A program made the position numbers and the translations under genes. 64,000 nucleotides of DNA, from the NCBI GenBank assembly GCA_973895155.1, contig OZ316897.1:4774001-4838000 (forward strand). Reading direction: 5' to 3'. The notes beneath the pieces are model-generated. The model searched no databases, was not told the DNA's origin, and saw only the letters and a program-made list of their open reading frames with translations. The stretch's first letter is position 1; each line of letters begins with the position of its first letter. Positions 34,977 to 45,400 of the stretch are shown piece by piece. Source of the DNA: Marsupella aquatica. Taxonomy: Eukaryota; Marchantiophyta.

Positions 34977-35687
34977 ATTTTGGGGGATTGATTCTTGTGG
35001 CAAAGATCATTTGTATCAGTGGTTATTCTTACCATTTGGGTTGAAGAATGCACCAGCTGAGTTTTAGAGAGTCATGGATCGAATCCTCGCAGGTTTGGAT
35101 TTTGTCAGATGTTATATTGATGATTTTTTGATCTATTCTTCTATTGTGGAAGAACATCAGCAGCACTTGCAGATTGTGTTGGAGAGATTGAGGGCACATG
35201 GGTTGAAGCTCCATCCTGGCAAGTGTAAGTTCTTCCAAGACCAGATTGAGTATTTGGGCCACACTATATACCCAGGGGGATTGGGTGTACAGCATACTAA
35301 AGTGGAGGCCATTACACAGATTCCTCGTCCTATTGATGTGAGCAGAGTTCGTGCATTCTTGGGATTGGCGAGCTACTATAGGAGGTATGTTAAAGGATTT
35401 AGCCAGCTTGCTAAACCTTTAACCATACTCACTAAGTTGGATCAAGAATGGACTTGGGGTGATGACCAAGAGCATGCCTTTCAGGAGTTGAAGCAAAGGT
35501 TGGCATCATCCCCTATTTTGAGAAGACCCATTTCAAGCAGACCATTTTAGCTACACACTGATTGGAGTGGAGTAGGACTTGGAGCAGTGCTGACTCAAAA
35601 AGATGATGAAGGGCATGATTTGTTGTGGCATATGCCAGTAGATCAAACAATTCAGCAGAGGCTAAGTATAGCTCTTATGAGGGAGAG
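34977..35687 (+). pseudogene. Ty3 reverse transcriptase C-terminal part and start of RNase H
   Basis: The frame resumes with LYQWLFLPFGLKNAP and the catalytic Tyr-Ile-Asp-Asp box at 35113-35124. The RNase H start, LHTDWSGVGLGAVL, follows an in-frame TAG at 35548. Another TAG lies at 35065. A one-base deletion near 35620 shifts the frame before the SRSNNSAEAKYSS segment. The GC-rich repeat then interrupts it. Confidence 0.9.
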
Positions 35688-37173
35688 AGTGGTGGACCTT
35701 GCCACCTAGCGCCCTCACCAATCCCAACACTCGCGCCTAAGTGCCCTTGGTGCCCAAACGCCTCCACGGAATACCTCGAGCAATTACCCAAGTGCCTCTT
35801 GCACCACCAACGGCCCCTCCCATACGAAGCCGCACTTGCTCACCTACACGACCGCTACTCAACGATCCTCACCGTCTGCACAAGCAACCAAGCACTTCGG
35901 TAAGTAACCCTTCCGGATCTAGAACTCGCCAAGTCTAGCATCCTAACTCAAGCTCAACAGACGTTGGTAAATAGATCAGCGATAGGTCCTCCCGATGCCA
36001 CAAGCCGGAATCAGAACCCACGCCCACTGTTCGTCCAGAATAGCTCCTTCCTCAGGCGCGGCCGGGGCTCCCCCTCATACCTATCCATCACCAACTGACC
36101 GCCCTGACCTCAGGACATGCTCATGGCCCAAATAGCGTAGCTTGTCCTAAAGCTTGTTCCAAGCTTGTCCCAACATGCTGGGACCAGAACGGCCTCGACT
36201 CTAGCAGCCGCTCCCGATTTGCCTCACTGATGGTCTAGGGTCCGAGCACTCTTGGAACTCATCCTCCACACCTACTCGGCCTTGTTTCCCCAACGCAAGC
36301 TCCCTTGGGAGACTGAACGCGGCTTGGCTGCTGTTCGGTAGGATTTGGCAAGCGGGCGAGCTAACACCCGCAAACCACAAGAACCCATGGCACCCCCAGA
36401 CCTAGCTGATCCCAGGAGGGCGTAACCCTCCTCAAGAGCTTTCCAACGCATCCAAGAAGTCCTCCAACGGACTTCCCGTTGGAAAGATGTCGCCATTTTC
36501 GTTTAGCGGTTAGTGTCGCGATCGCCGTGGCTCACGACTTCGGCTCGCCCTAGCCCCCAGGGAGACACCACTCCCCTCATATATGCTTCTGGAGACCTGA
36601 AACCCCGGACCAGCTTTGGTCCCTAAACATTTGGCCCCCAACCCGGATCCCATCGCGCATAATGGGCGCTCCACCAACTGGCAACGCCTATAACTTTCTT
36701 GATAGGCATCCGCAAGCAGAGTGCCTTAGCCCGTTGTGACCGGGCCAACCCAGTGCTCATGCCTAGGCCCTCAGGTCTGATTGCCGCTTGGGGCCCCCGA
36801 TCGGCCCAACTTGGATCGGGCCACAACTTGCGCCCCAAGCGTCCGTTGCCAATGGCTTCAACTCCATTGGCCTTGGGCCCAAGAGGAGCTCGCACTCAAG
36901 CCCTCAAAACTCAAAGTCCCTCCGGAGGTCCGGATGGCCATCCTTGAGCCCGGCCCATTTCCCCTTGACCCGACCAGCCATCGGCTAGTCCAAGTCCTTA
37001 GTGTGTGCCCCCAGCTTGGCTCCTTGCCTCGCTAGTGCCATGTCTCATTGCCCACAAGTCTCCCTATGCTAAGTCCTCCCCGGATGGCCTATCCGGACCA
37101 GGACCATAAGGGAGCTTGGCGTCGGAGTCAGCGATGTCGGAGCTAAGTGTTAAGGTAGTCGAGTTTCGTGATT
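35688..37173 (+). repeat. GC-rich dispersed repeat, copy E, complete, 1,486 bp
   Basis: It is inserted in RNase H and flanked by a 5-bp duplication GAGAG (35683-35687 and 37174-37178). The host frame reads Tyr-Glu-Gly-Glu-Cys-Leu-Ala across the site once the insert is discounted, which fixes both ends: AGTGGTGGACC on the left and TTTCGTGATT on the right. There are no inverted ends and no LTRs. It is the reference for the other copies. Confidence 0.8.
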
Positions 37174-37600
37174 GAGAGTGTTTGGCAGCAGTGTGGGCTG
37201 TCGCACACTTCCACTGTTACTTGTTTGGTAATCCTTTCACTTTGATCACTGATCACCAGCCTCTCATGTGGTTAATGGAGTCTGACAAGCTTACTGGGAA
37301 GCTTGCACGATGGGCATTGTTGTTACAAGAGTATGATTTCCACATTGTACATAGACCTGGAAAGGTGAACTTGGATGCAGATGGGTTGAGCCGCAACCCA
37401 TGTACCAGTCAGCAGGATGAGACTGGAGCCAGATGGCATGATGAGTCAAATAAGGAGATGGTGCCAGGATGGCATGCATCTATCTTTCTTTGTTGGGTGC
37501 CAACATACAGTGGATCTGTGGACTCTACCTCATTGGATGGAGTGGATGATGAGTCTTCAGATGTGGATGTTGGTGAGGTAACTTCCAAACAGCAAGATAT
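37174..37600 (+). pseudogene. Ty3 RNase H, C-terminal part
   Basis: The segment AAVWAVAHFHCYLFGN is followed by Thr-Asp-His-Gln-Pro-Leu and HRPGKVNLDADGLSR, the standard end of Ty3 RNase H. This part has no stop. RNase H removes the RNA strand during reverse transcription. Confidence 0.88.
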
Positions 37601-38885
37601 TCATAATGATGTGAGAATATTGGAATATCTGCGCAGTGGTTCTATTGTTGGTAGTGTTGATGCCAAGGAACGTGACAAGGTTCTACAGAGAGCAAAGAGG
37701 TTTCGATGGGAGGGAAACCATCTTCTGAGAGTACTGCATGATGGTAGGGTGTTGGTGGTACCAAAACCATCACAACGAGTACATTTGGTGCGACATGCGC
37801 ACGAGGAGTTAGGTCACTTTGGTGTGAAGCGCACTTACAACTTGTTGCAGACTCAGTATTGGTGGCGTGGTATGCACACTCATGTCTAGCAATTGATAGC
37901 TGTGGTATGTGATAGAGTGAGAGCATCATTTAATGCTCTCACTCCCCAGTTGCACCCATTGCCGATCATGGGTTTGGGATATCGTTGGAGTTTGGATTTT
38001 GCTGGTCCATTACCTCTTACCCAATGTCATAATCGGTATGTTTTGGTCATGGTGGAGCACTTCTCCAAGTGGATTGAGCTAGTGGCGTTGCCAGATAAAG
38101 CTAGTGGAGGAGTTGCTGCTACATTTTTGGATCGTGTACTCAGTCATTTTGGAGCACCAGCTGAGGTGTTGACTGATCAGGGAACTGGGTTCCATGGAGA
38201 GTTTGAGAATTTGTGTGAGCAAGCTCTGATTGATCATCGTACTACCTCTCGTGATGATCCTGATGCAGATGGATTAGCTAAGAGAGTTATGCAAACTGTG
38301 AAGAGAGGATTGCGTAAGTATGGCTTGCAGGTTGGTCATCTGGGAGATTGGGATCTCCAGCTACCTTGGTTAGCTATGGGCTACCGTTTCAATTGGCAAG
38401 CATCACTTGCATCCTTCTCACCTTACTTTTTGCTCTACGGTAGAGAGCCATATTTGCCAGCGGCTATTCGTCGTGATGCTGCATCAGTTGTGACCTTGGA
38501 TGATTCTGATGTTTGGGTCAAGGTGTGTTCAGAGAGAGCATGGGTATTTCAGAGAGTGATGCCCATGGCTTTTGACAATCTTGCCATTGCCCAACATCGT
38601 GATACTTTGAGGTATGCCACTATTCATGGAGGAGGTTACCATGCAAGCATTCGATGATTTCATCCTGGTGATTATGTTTATTTATAGCAAACAACACCCG
38701 TAACACTTGATGTGACTGCAGGCTAGACAATCTTATGTGTACGTGAAGTGTTGCCTTCTGGTGTCCTGATGTTGGAGGGATGCGATGGTATGGTTTGGAA
38801 GGATCATGTGCGCAACTGTGCACCATGTCACCTTCCCAACATTGATGGTACAATAGATCCAAGCTTGGCACATGTTCGTGCTGGC
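37601..38885 (+). pseudogene. Ty3 integrase, catalytic Glu replaced by Lys
   Basis: The N-terminal zinc-binding region has HEELGHFGVKRTY and YWWRGM, but its second Cys is lost. The core shows Asp at 37995 (LDFAGP) and Asp at 38175 (TDQGTGFHGEF). At the third catalytic position, 35 residues on, codon 38280 is Lys (GLAKRVMQTVK), where Ty3 integrases have Glu. In-frame stops are TAG at 37887, 38685 and 38724 and TGA at 38655. A GDYVYL segment after the core matches the usual C-terminal fold. This copy would not catalyse integration. Confidence 0.88.
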
Positions 38886-38891
38886 TTGAAA

Positions 38892-39032
38892 TGTATGTTG
38901 TGTGGATCTGCTCAGGGAGCAGCTACTATGTTGATTTGTGATAAGTGTTCTAGAGGATGGCACATGTCATGTTTAACACCACCATTGTAGGTGATTCCTA
39001 GTGGATCATGGTTGTGTCCTCAGTGTTGGTGA
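38892..39032 (+). pseudogene. PHD zinc finger at the Ty3 polyprotein C-terminus
   Basis: Cys-x2-Cys at 38892, Cys-Asp-Lys-Cys, a His-x2-Cys (GWHMSC) and a final Cys-Pro-Gln-Cys-Trp give a full Cys4-His-Cys3 PHD finger. One TAG at 38988 splits it; the true stop is TGA at 39030-39032. PHD fingers read histone H3 tails. The position after integrase is where chromoviruses carry a chromodomain, so it may have directed insertion to particular chromatin. Confidence 0.85.
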
Positions 39033-39194
39033 ATCCGACTAGTTATCAGTTGTGTTCTCTTGGAAGATATGGATTGCAGGTAGGTGATCGATGGAGCTCA
39101 CTTGCACCCGGCCTCCTGATCTTCACACCTAAAAAGGTGTATATCAACCTTGTAGAACTCATGGCTAGCTAGAGTTAGGGGACCTTACTCCCAA

Positions 39195-39207
39195 CTAGGG
39201 GGGCGAT
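39195..39207 (+). other. polypurine tract
   Basis: CTAGGGGGGCGAT lies immediately before TGTGGG of the 3' LTR, as expected of the plus-strand primer of Ty3 elements. Confidence 0.65.
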
Positions 39208-39675
39208 TGTGGGTTTTGGACATGTGAGGACATGAGTTCCACTTGTATTCCATTCTCTCGTGTTTGTGATGTGGCAGTGTGACTATGTTTGGATGTATGT
39301 GATAAGCAATGTATGTTGTGTAGCAATGTGTATGCGCACGACAGCTGTCACACTATTCTAGGTAGTGTTAGAGTGTATCATACTATCTAGATCCGTATAT
39401 TTGGTATGTGTGCTATATGAGCCGATAAGGTTCCATTAGGTTTGTGTGAGAGGGTCGTTCTTTCTTGTGAGGCATTGAAAGATTATCTTTCAATGTTGAG
39501 CCTTGGAGAGAGAGGAGCTTGTGTGGTGGCTATGGTGGTTGAGAGCTCTCTCTCTATGTAGCGTGGATTCCTTGAGTGCAAGGTGCGTTGGCTCGACATA
39601 CATGTGTGATCGGATCGGTGCAGGATCGATGGGGTATTGTTGATCGGGATCGTTGTGCCGATTGTATTGAGATTA
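39208..39675 (+). repeat. 3' LTR
   Basis: It begins TGTGGGTTTTGGACATG after the polypurine tract. Bases 39346-39675 match the 5' LTR core over 330 bp. It lacks the terminal CA seen at 19827-19828 and runs directly into a second LTR start. Confidence 0.75.
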
Positions 39676-39676
39676 T

Positions 39677-39800
39677 TGTGGGTTTTGGACATGAGTTGCA
39701 CTTGTATTCCATTCTCTGGTGTTTGTGATGTGGCAGTGTGACTATGTTTGGATGTATGTGACAAGCGATGTATGTTGTGTAGCGATGTGTATGTGCACGA
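39677..39800 (+). repeat. second, truncated LTR start in tandem
   Basis: TGTGGGTTTTGGACATGAG onward repeats 39208-39341 with a 12-bp deletion and ends at GCACGACA, where purine-rich repeats begin. This resembles an LTR-LTR junction. Confidence 0.7.
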
Positions 39801-39805
39801 CAATG

Positions 39806-40206
39806 AGAAAATTTGTCAAGATGAAAAAAAGATGTCGATGACAGAAAAGATGTTGAGGGTGAGGGAAAGATGTTGTGGTGAGATAAAGATGTTAAGATGA
39901 GAAAATGTTGTCGAGGAGAGACAATATGTTGAGGGTGAGGCAAAGATGTTGTGGTGAGATAAAGATGTCAAGGTGAGAAAAAGATGGCGAGATGAGAAAA
40001 CGATAATATGTCAAGGTGAGAAAAAATGTCGATGACAAAAAATGTAAGGGTGAGAATAAGATGTCATGGTAAGATAAGGATGTCAATGTGAGAAAAGATG
40101 GCAAGGTGATAAAAAGATGGCAAGGCAAGGAAAAGATGTTGAGAAAAAATAAATATGTCAAGCTTAGAAAAAAATGTCAAGGCTAGTGAGAAAAAATGTC
40201 AAGGCA
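39806..40206 (+). repeat. purine-rich degenerate tandem repeats
   Basis: Units of about 20-25 bp with AAGATGTCAAGGTGAGAAA are repeated with many variants. Open minus-strand frames reflect the repeat. No gene is seen. Confidence 0.75.
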
Positions 40207-40489
40207 ACACAGGAAATTATAAGCTTTACGATGTTATGTGTGATCCTAGCCATACACTTTTGTGATCGTGTTCAATAACCCCATCCATTGCACATAGGAA
40301 TTTCTTGAGGAATTTGAGACAAGCAACCACATCATCACAGAGTCCAAGCACAATCAAGTAAGAGGAAAACATATAGGTTTTTTAGCTTTAAATTTCTAGA
40401 GAAATAAAAAAATTCTATTTTTAATTTTTTTTCAAAAATTTAAGTGTTTTTTTCCAAAATTTCCAAATTAAATTTAAATAATTTAAATA

Positions 40490-40893
40490 TGAATGTATTA
40501 TACCCTAACTATGATTGGGTATACTAACTATAGTTAGAATCCATGGTTAACTCTAACCAGAGTTACCATATGTATATATTCTCTCCTTGGAATAGAAGAT
40601 CATATCATTGTTGGTGTATGTGGTTTGTAACACGTTATCAGCACGAGTGTGCTCTTAATTTTTTAAGGGGTCGTTCAATGTTAAGGCAGTTATACTTGGT
40701 AGTTATGCAAATTTGTCAACTTTAATTGGGCATCGTATGCAGGCTTTTTCTTCAGTAAAACATCGTACCCTTAGGGAATGATAACGGGGATGATTCACTA
40801 AATAGATTTCATAACATACATCAATTTGATTCTCATTCGATAGAACTCCACAAACATCCATTCGAAAAACAATTAGACATTCTTTATATCAGA
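40490..40893 (+). other. Ty1/copia LTR end and primer site region
   Basis: AACACGTTATCAGCACGAG at about 40630 is the primer-site context often seen after the LTR of plant copia elements. The LTR itself is not resolved; a short TATA-bearing stretch precedes it. Confidence 0.5.
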
Positions 40894-41526
40894 ATGACAT
40901 CGAACTCCATTGAGAAACTTCTATTCCCAACTTTGCAAATTGATGGCAAGAATTACAACGATTGGTATATAGATGTGGAGGTACATCTCACGGCAAAACA
41001 AATTGAAGAGGCCATACACACAGACATCGGTGTGGATCAATACATAAAGGCACAAGCCTTAGTACTACTAAGACATCACTTAGTCGATCCTCTCAAACGC
41101 CAGTATAAGACTGTATACAATCCTAGATTACTCTGGGATGCATTGAAATTGAGATTCGAGCATATCACTACAATAAATCTGCCGAATGCTCTACAGGCTT
41201 GGGTTACTCTACGAGTACAAGATTTCAAATCAGTAGATTTATACAACAATGAGATGTTTAGAATCTCAAATGAACTCCAAATGTGTGGAGAACCAGTCAG
41301 TGATAAACAGCAAATCGAGAAGACATTAGCCACATTCCACCCAACTAACTTGGTGATTTCAAATCAGTACAAGAACATGGCTTTTACAACATACTCGGCG
41401 CTCATTGCTCATATGCTTTTAGCAGAGCAAAATTCCATCCTCCTTATGAATAATGCAAAGGAAAGACCTCCGGGAACACGTCCTGTACAAGCCAAAACTG
41501 AAACCAACTTAGTTACACGGGTATAG
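40894..41526 (+). pseudogene. Ty1/copia gag fragment
   Basis: The 210-residue frame opens with a copia-type start: an N-terminal LQIDGKNYNDWYIDVEVHL followed by a helical capsid region (ALKLRFEHIT, LRVQDFKSV). It matches the UBN2-like gag of plant copia elements. The frame is open but ends in TAG at 41524, and no protease, integrase or reverse transcriptase follows, so it is a 5' remnant. Confidence 0.75.
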
Positions 41527-41553
41527 CAGTGGAGACAGGAAACAGGAAACAGT

Positions 41554-41591
41554 TTTCCTGTTACCAGGTAATTTCTCCTGGTAACAGGAAA
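41554..41591. repeat. perfect 15-bp inverted repeat
   Basis: TTTCCTGTTACCAGG and its complement flank an 8-base loop. It sits at the end of the copia fragment and could be a foldback remnant or an edge of the MULE-like element. Confidence 0.6.
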
Positions 41592-41599
41592 TTGTTATT

Positions 41600-42470
41600 G
41601 TAAATGTGTACTATTTGGCAAAGTTTTTCAAAAATTCACGTAAGGAACAACCACATACTTAAGCTAAAAATATTCCTACTGGCATAACACACGACGTCAG
41701 ATATAAGTGAAAGGTGTGCTCACAGTTGCTCGAAGAGGTTCCAATCCCTTGTCACTTCCTCAGATTATAGATAAAAAAGGGTTGTCATTCAATTCACTGT
41801 TGTTTACATACAACAACAGTTCTAAACAGTCCACTTTGGAATGCTTCATTTAGTTCATATACTTCATTAGTGTGTTTTTAAAAAAGCCAAACCATAAAAC
41901 CCATGGAGGAATGGAGTATGCTCAGGCGGGACCCACCACAAAGCCAATTATAGTCTGAATTATGTTATCGAAAACATAGGGGTCTGTCAGGCAGAGTGTG
42001 AAACTAGCGCCAGGCGCTAACAAAGGATTAAGTATGCAGAATATAGGGACGACAATCAAAGCTTACAGGACCATCCAATGACACTAACCAGATAAAACAA
42101 TTTTTTTATAAATAAGTTATTGACCAGCGCCCAACGCTAACCAAAACCACATAAAAAACTAGAGTAATATCCATTGACTAAAGACAAAACAACATAGTAT
42201 CCGTTATGGAATACGACAGTTAAGGAAAAATCGAGTCCCTCTATAAACCATTTGCGTTCTGCCTCTCCAACACAAGTCTGACTTCTCCAACTGTCAAAAT
42301 CGACTGGCTACACAGGGTAGACTCCTCTACATGAAACTTGAAGACATTTATGAACACCCAGTACAAATGTTACAGGGCATATACGGCTTGCCGCGGGAAT
42401 GACGACGGAAGAAATCCTCACAGGAACAAGTAGGGAAGATGCACATTTGGACAAAGTAAGTGTTTGGGGA
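41600..42470. other. flank of the MULE-like gene with two palindromes
   Basis: No gene is seen. CTAGCGCCAGGCGCTAA at 42004-42020 and a degenerate copy at 42125-42140 belong to the palindrome family of this element. Confidence 0.5.
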
Positions 42471-45400
42471 TCAAAGGTTCTCGTGAGTCCGTATTCTAAA
42501 TTGTTTTCCAAAAGCAATTCCACTAGTCACATCCCACTCTCCATCCAGAGTCATAGCTTCTTTTTGAGCCGACTCCATTCGTTTACTGTGAGACACAGTT
42601 AGATTAGAGCGAGGTCTGGAGTTCCTCCCATTCCTGCTACGAAGGTGCATGTTGGGCTCCGCAAAATTGATTTTCTCTGGAAATGCGTTTACATTGATTC
42701 TCAAGTCGAATGCAACAGGTGCAATTCGAGTTTGAGAGGTCGCAGTTGTTTGGACCATAGAGACTCCCTGCGCTTGAAGGTACTCTATCTCGTCAGGTGA
42801 GAGGTTTGTTCCTTTCACAACTGGCAGGATGTCCGGTACAGGAGGAAGGCGTTCAACACCACGACGCGGGCGGCTCTTGTAGCATGTGCTGTTTGGGCAG
42901 AACCATATCATTTTGGCAATGGGCGTTCCTCTGAAAATGCGATGTCCGCTGACAACAATGCCGACAACACCAGCAGCAGAATGGAACCCTACTTTCTTGA
43001 CACGATTTTGACACTCATCTCTGTCAGAATTTCCATGCAAGGTCCCATTACACTGTGGCCCTACCCCATATTTGGCCATCCGTCTCAAATGCCAGCTTCC
43101 TCTTGGAACGTCCATTTCCAGAGGAGCTGATTCTGTCGGCAAATGTTGAAGCACAACAGGGGCACTGCGTGGTGGTTGAGATGATGTTGTTTCCCTCGTG
43201 GCTTCAGGGGTGTTCGCAAGGGAATTGCTTTCACTCGTTGAAGTGTCACTCCCACAGAGGTCCACTACAGGATCTTCTACATTGGTGGGAATGGAAGTGA
43301 ACTCAGTGTTGTTAAGATTCTTTCGTTTGAATCCTCGAGTATTCGGGGTAGTGATGAGAATGGTGTCATGCCGATGGGAGTCTTGTGGCGATCGAGACAA
43401 TCCCAGTTGCAAGTCCCTTCCTCTTAATAGATTTGGTGACAATATCTCCATTCAGAGGAGAATTCCTACCCAGATCAAAATCGACAGAGTTGGAAAGAAT
43501 CATGTTAGTGGCTTCTTTGAATAACTTGGATGAACCTGCTTGGTCTGCCGAACGGAATGCTAATTCCCAGATAGTTGGCCCCTTCCATCTCCTTTCCGAT
43601 ATGCATTGTAACCCGCAACTTGAGATATAGCCCGATTTTGATCAACTTGGCATGCTTCGAAGAGACCCACCATTTTTTTGGTTGCCCATGCTTTCATTGA
43701 AGCGTGCCTTGACTCAGAACTTGTACAGTTTGGAATGAGGGCACCTTCTTCTGCACTTTTGCTCTGCAATGAAGTGGATCCAGACCAACTTTAGTCAATT
43801 TGTTTAAGCAACGGCAGGCGCTAGCAATGTATATAATATATTTCAATATAATGTTGCTATTCTCAAGTGTTCCTAAGTCATGAATGTGCAAAGTTCTCTG
43901 TACAGTTTAAAGCAGCGCCAGGCGCTAGCAATGTGTATGATAGAATAATATAATGTTGCTATCTGTACAGTTTAAAGCAGCGCCAGGCGCTAGTATAAAC
44001 ACATTGAGAAGTGAGTATTGAACGCATTGATAAAACTTACCACGCGAATGAAATTCCCCCATTGATGCCATCGAACGACCCACCATGATATCCAACTCTG
44101 CAACATCATCAGTTTTCCTGGAACACAGTTGCCTGCTTGCCACCACAACACAATCTCCCTAGAAACTCGGTACGCCGCAACGAACGATGGAGCATTTTGC
44201 AATTTCTCCCACAGTCTTAGATGTTCAGGTTGCCTACCCTCCAGTACTCCCTCCGTGGAATGTCGATGGAAAGACTGGTAAAAGTGGAATGCATCGGAGC
44301 GTTCACGTTCAGGGTCTAGGTGACCCCCAAAAAAGACATTGTGAATGGCAATCCATCCAGCCTGAGCATTGTCGGCCATAAAACCTTGAATGGTTACCTC
44401 ATGTAACCCATTTTCCTTACAAACCTCTATCATAATTCTCCATGCCTTCTCAAAGGACTCTGTGTCCTCAGCTTTTAGTTCGCATGTGAATATTGTACAA
44501 AGAGCTCGAAAGTTGTGATCGTAAACGTGTGCGCTAAAAGTAAACCAGTCGGTTGTCACTCGCTTCATGACATCAAAACTCACCCAAGCCCCTTCCAGTC
44601 TTTCCCAGGTTGCATCTGCAGTAGAAGATCTACACCAGATCCATGACCCTTGACTGACATTTTGAATATGTGGGGCCGATCTGCTAAACAACCCTGACCC
44701 GGCAGAAGATACCTTTGGAGGAAAGAAATATTATTTGACCTTTGCATTCGAGCTAGGAAATCTAACTCACCACGACCAGCTTGGTCCATTCGAACACTAC
44801 GACAAAGGGATGCAAATTTCTGAGGAGAAGATAGAACCATGAGAGACTTCCAAATTTCAGTTTCTTCAATATCTACGATGTCGTCAACGTTCTCGGAAAG
44901 AGCTTTCACAAGCGAACCAGTTGCCGAATTCAAAATCCCAGCCGGCTTTGCAAGAGGATTGGCTTCGTGATTTCTTTCTATTAAGTCCTCGGCCATCTTT
45001 TCAGCGCTCCTCGAGAAAACTTTTCTACTCGGATGGTTATGTTCACCTATATGAACCGCGAGCCGAGACATGTGTCTACAGGTTTCTGTATCAAGTAGAA
45101 CCTGTGGATACATATAGAACAAGCGAGCAGGGCAAGAGTCCACATAGAAAGGAATCTGTTCACAGTAGTGACATACTATACCACCCTCTTCAATGAACGA
45201 ACCCACCACATGCTGGCCACTAAGCTTAGGGGTACCAGCCCATGCTTTTGAATTGCATCTCTTCTTTCGCCGAAAATACTCACAGGACTTGTTCCTACAC
45301 TCGACAAACCCAGTACAAGTGACTTTACCAAACTCCCAGTGTTTCTTTGGTTGCACGTTTGCCGGTCGTCGGAAAAATCCTAGTCCAAATGTAACAATCT

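Larger units (their letters stand above)
19497..39800 (+). mobile_element. Ty3/gypsy element encoding a C5-DNA methyltransferase and PHD finger
   Basis: The order is partial 5' LTR, PBS-like site, gag, protease, cytosine methyltransferase, reverse transcriptase, RNase H, integrase, PHD finger, polypurine tract and 3' LTR. Reverse transcriptase before integrase and the YIDD box place it in Ty3/gypsy. Two later insertions split it: a CACTA at 25263-34976 in the reverse transcriptase and a GC-rich repeat at 35688-37173 in RNase H. Without them the element is about 9.1 kb. It is decayed, with 17 in-frame stops and several frameshifts. Confidence 0.9.

Noticed and set aside
37171-37182. RNase H Asp-Arg-Glu-Cys motif broken by TGA
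   Set aside because: The Asp and stop codons belong to the end of the inserted GC-rich repeat plus its target duplication; the host frame reads Glu-Cys directly across the site.
20718-39032. TAG reassigned to glutamine in this genome or element
   Set aside because: The CACTA SET-domain and TNPA-like frames use TAG as their apparent natural stop, and the Ty3 also has frameshifts and catalytic-site losses. Decay explains the data better.
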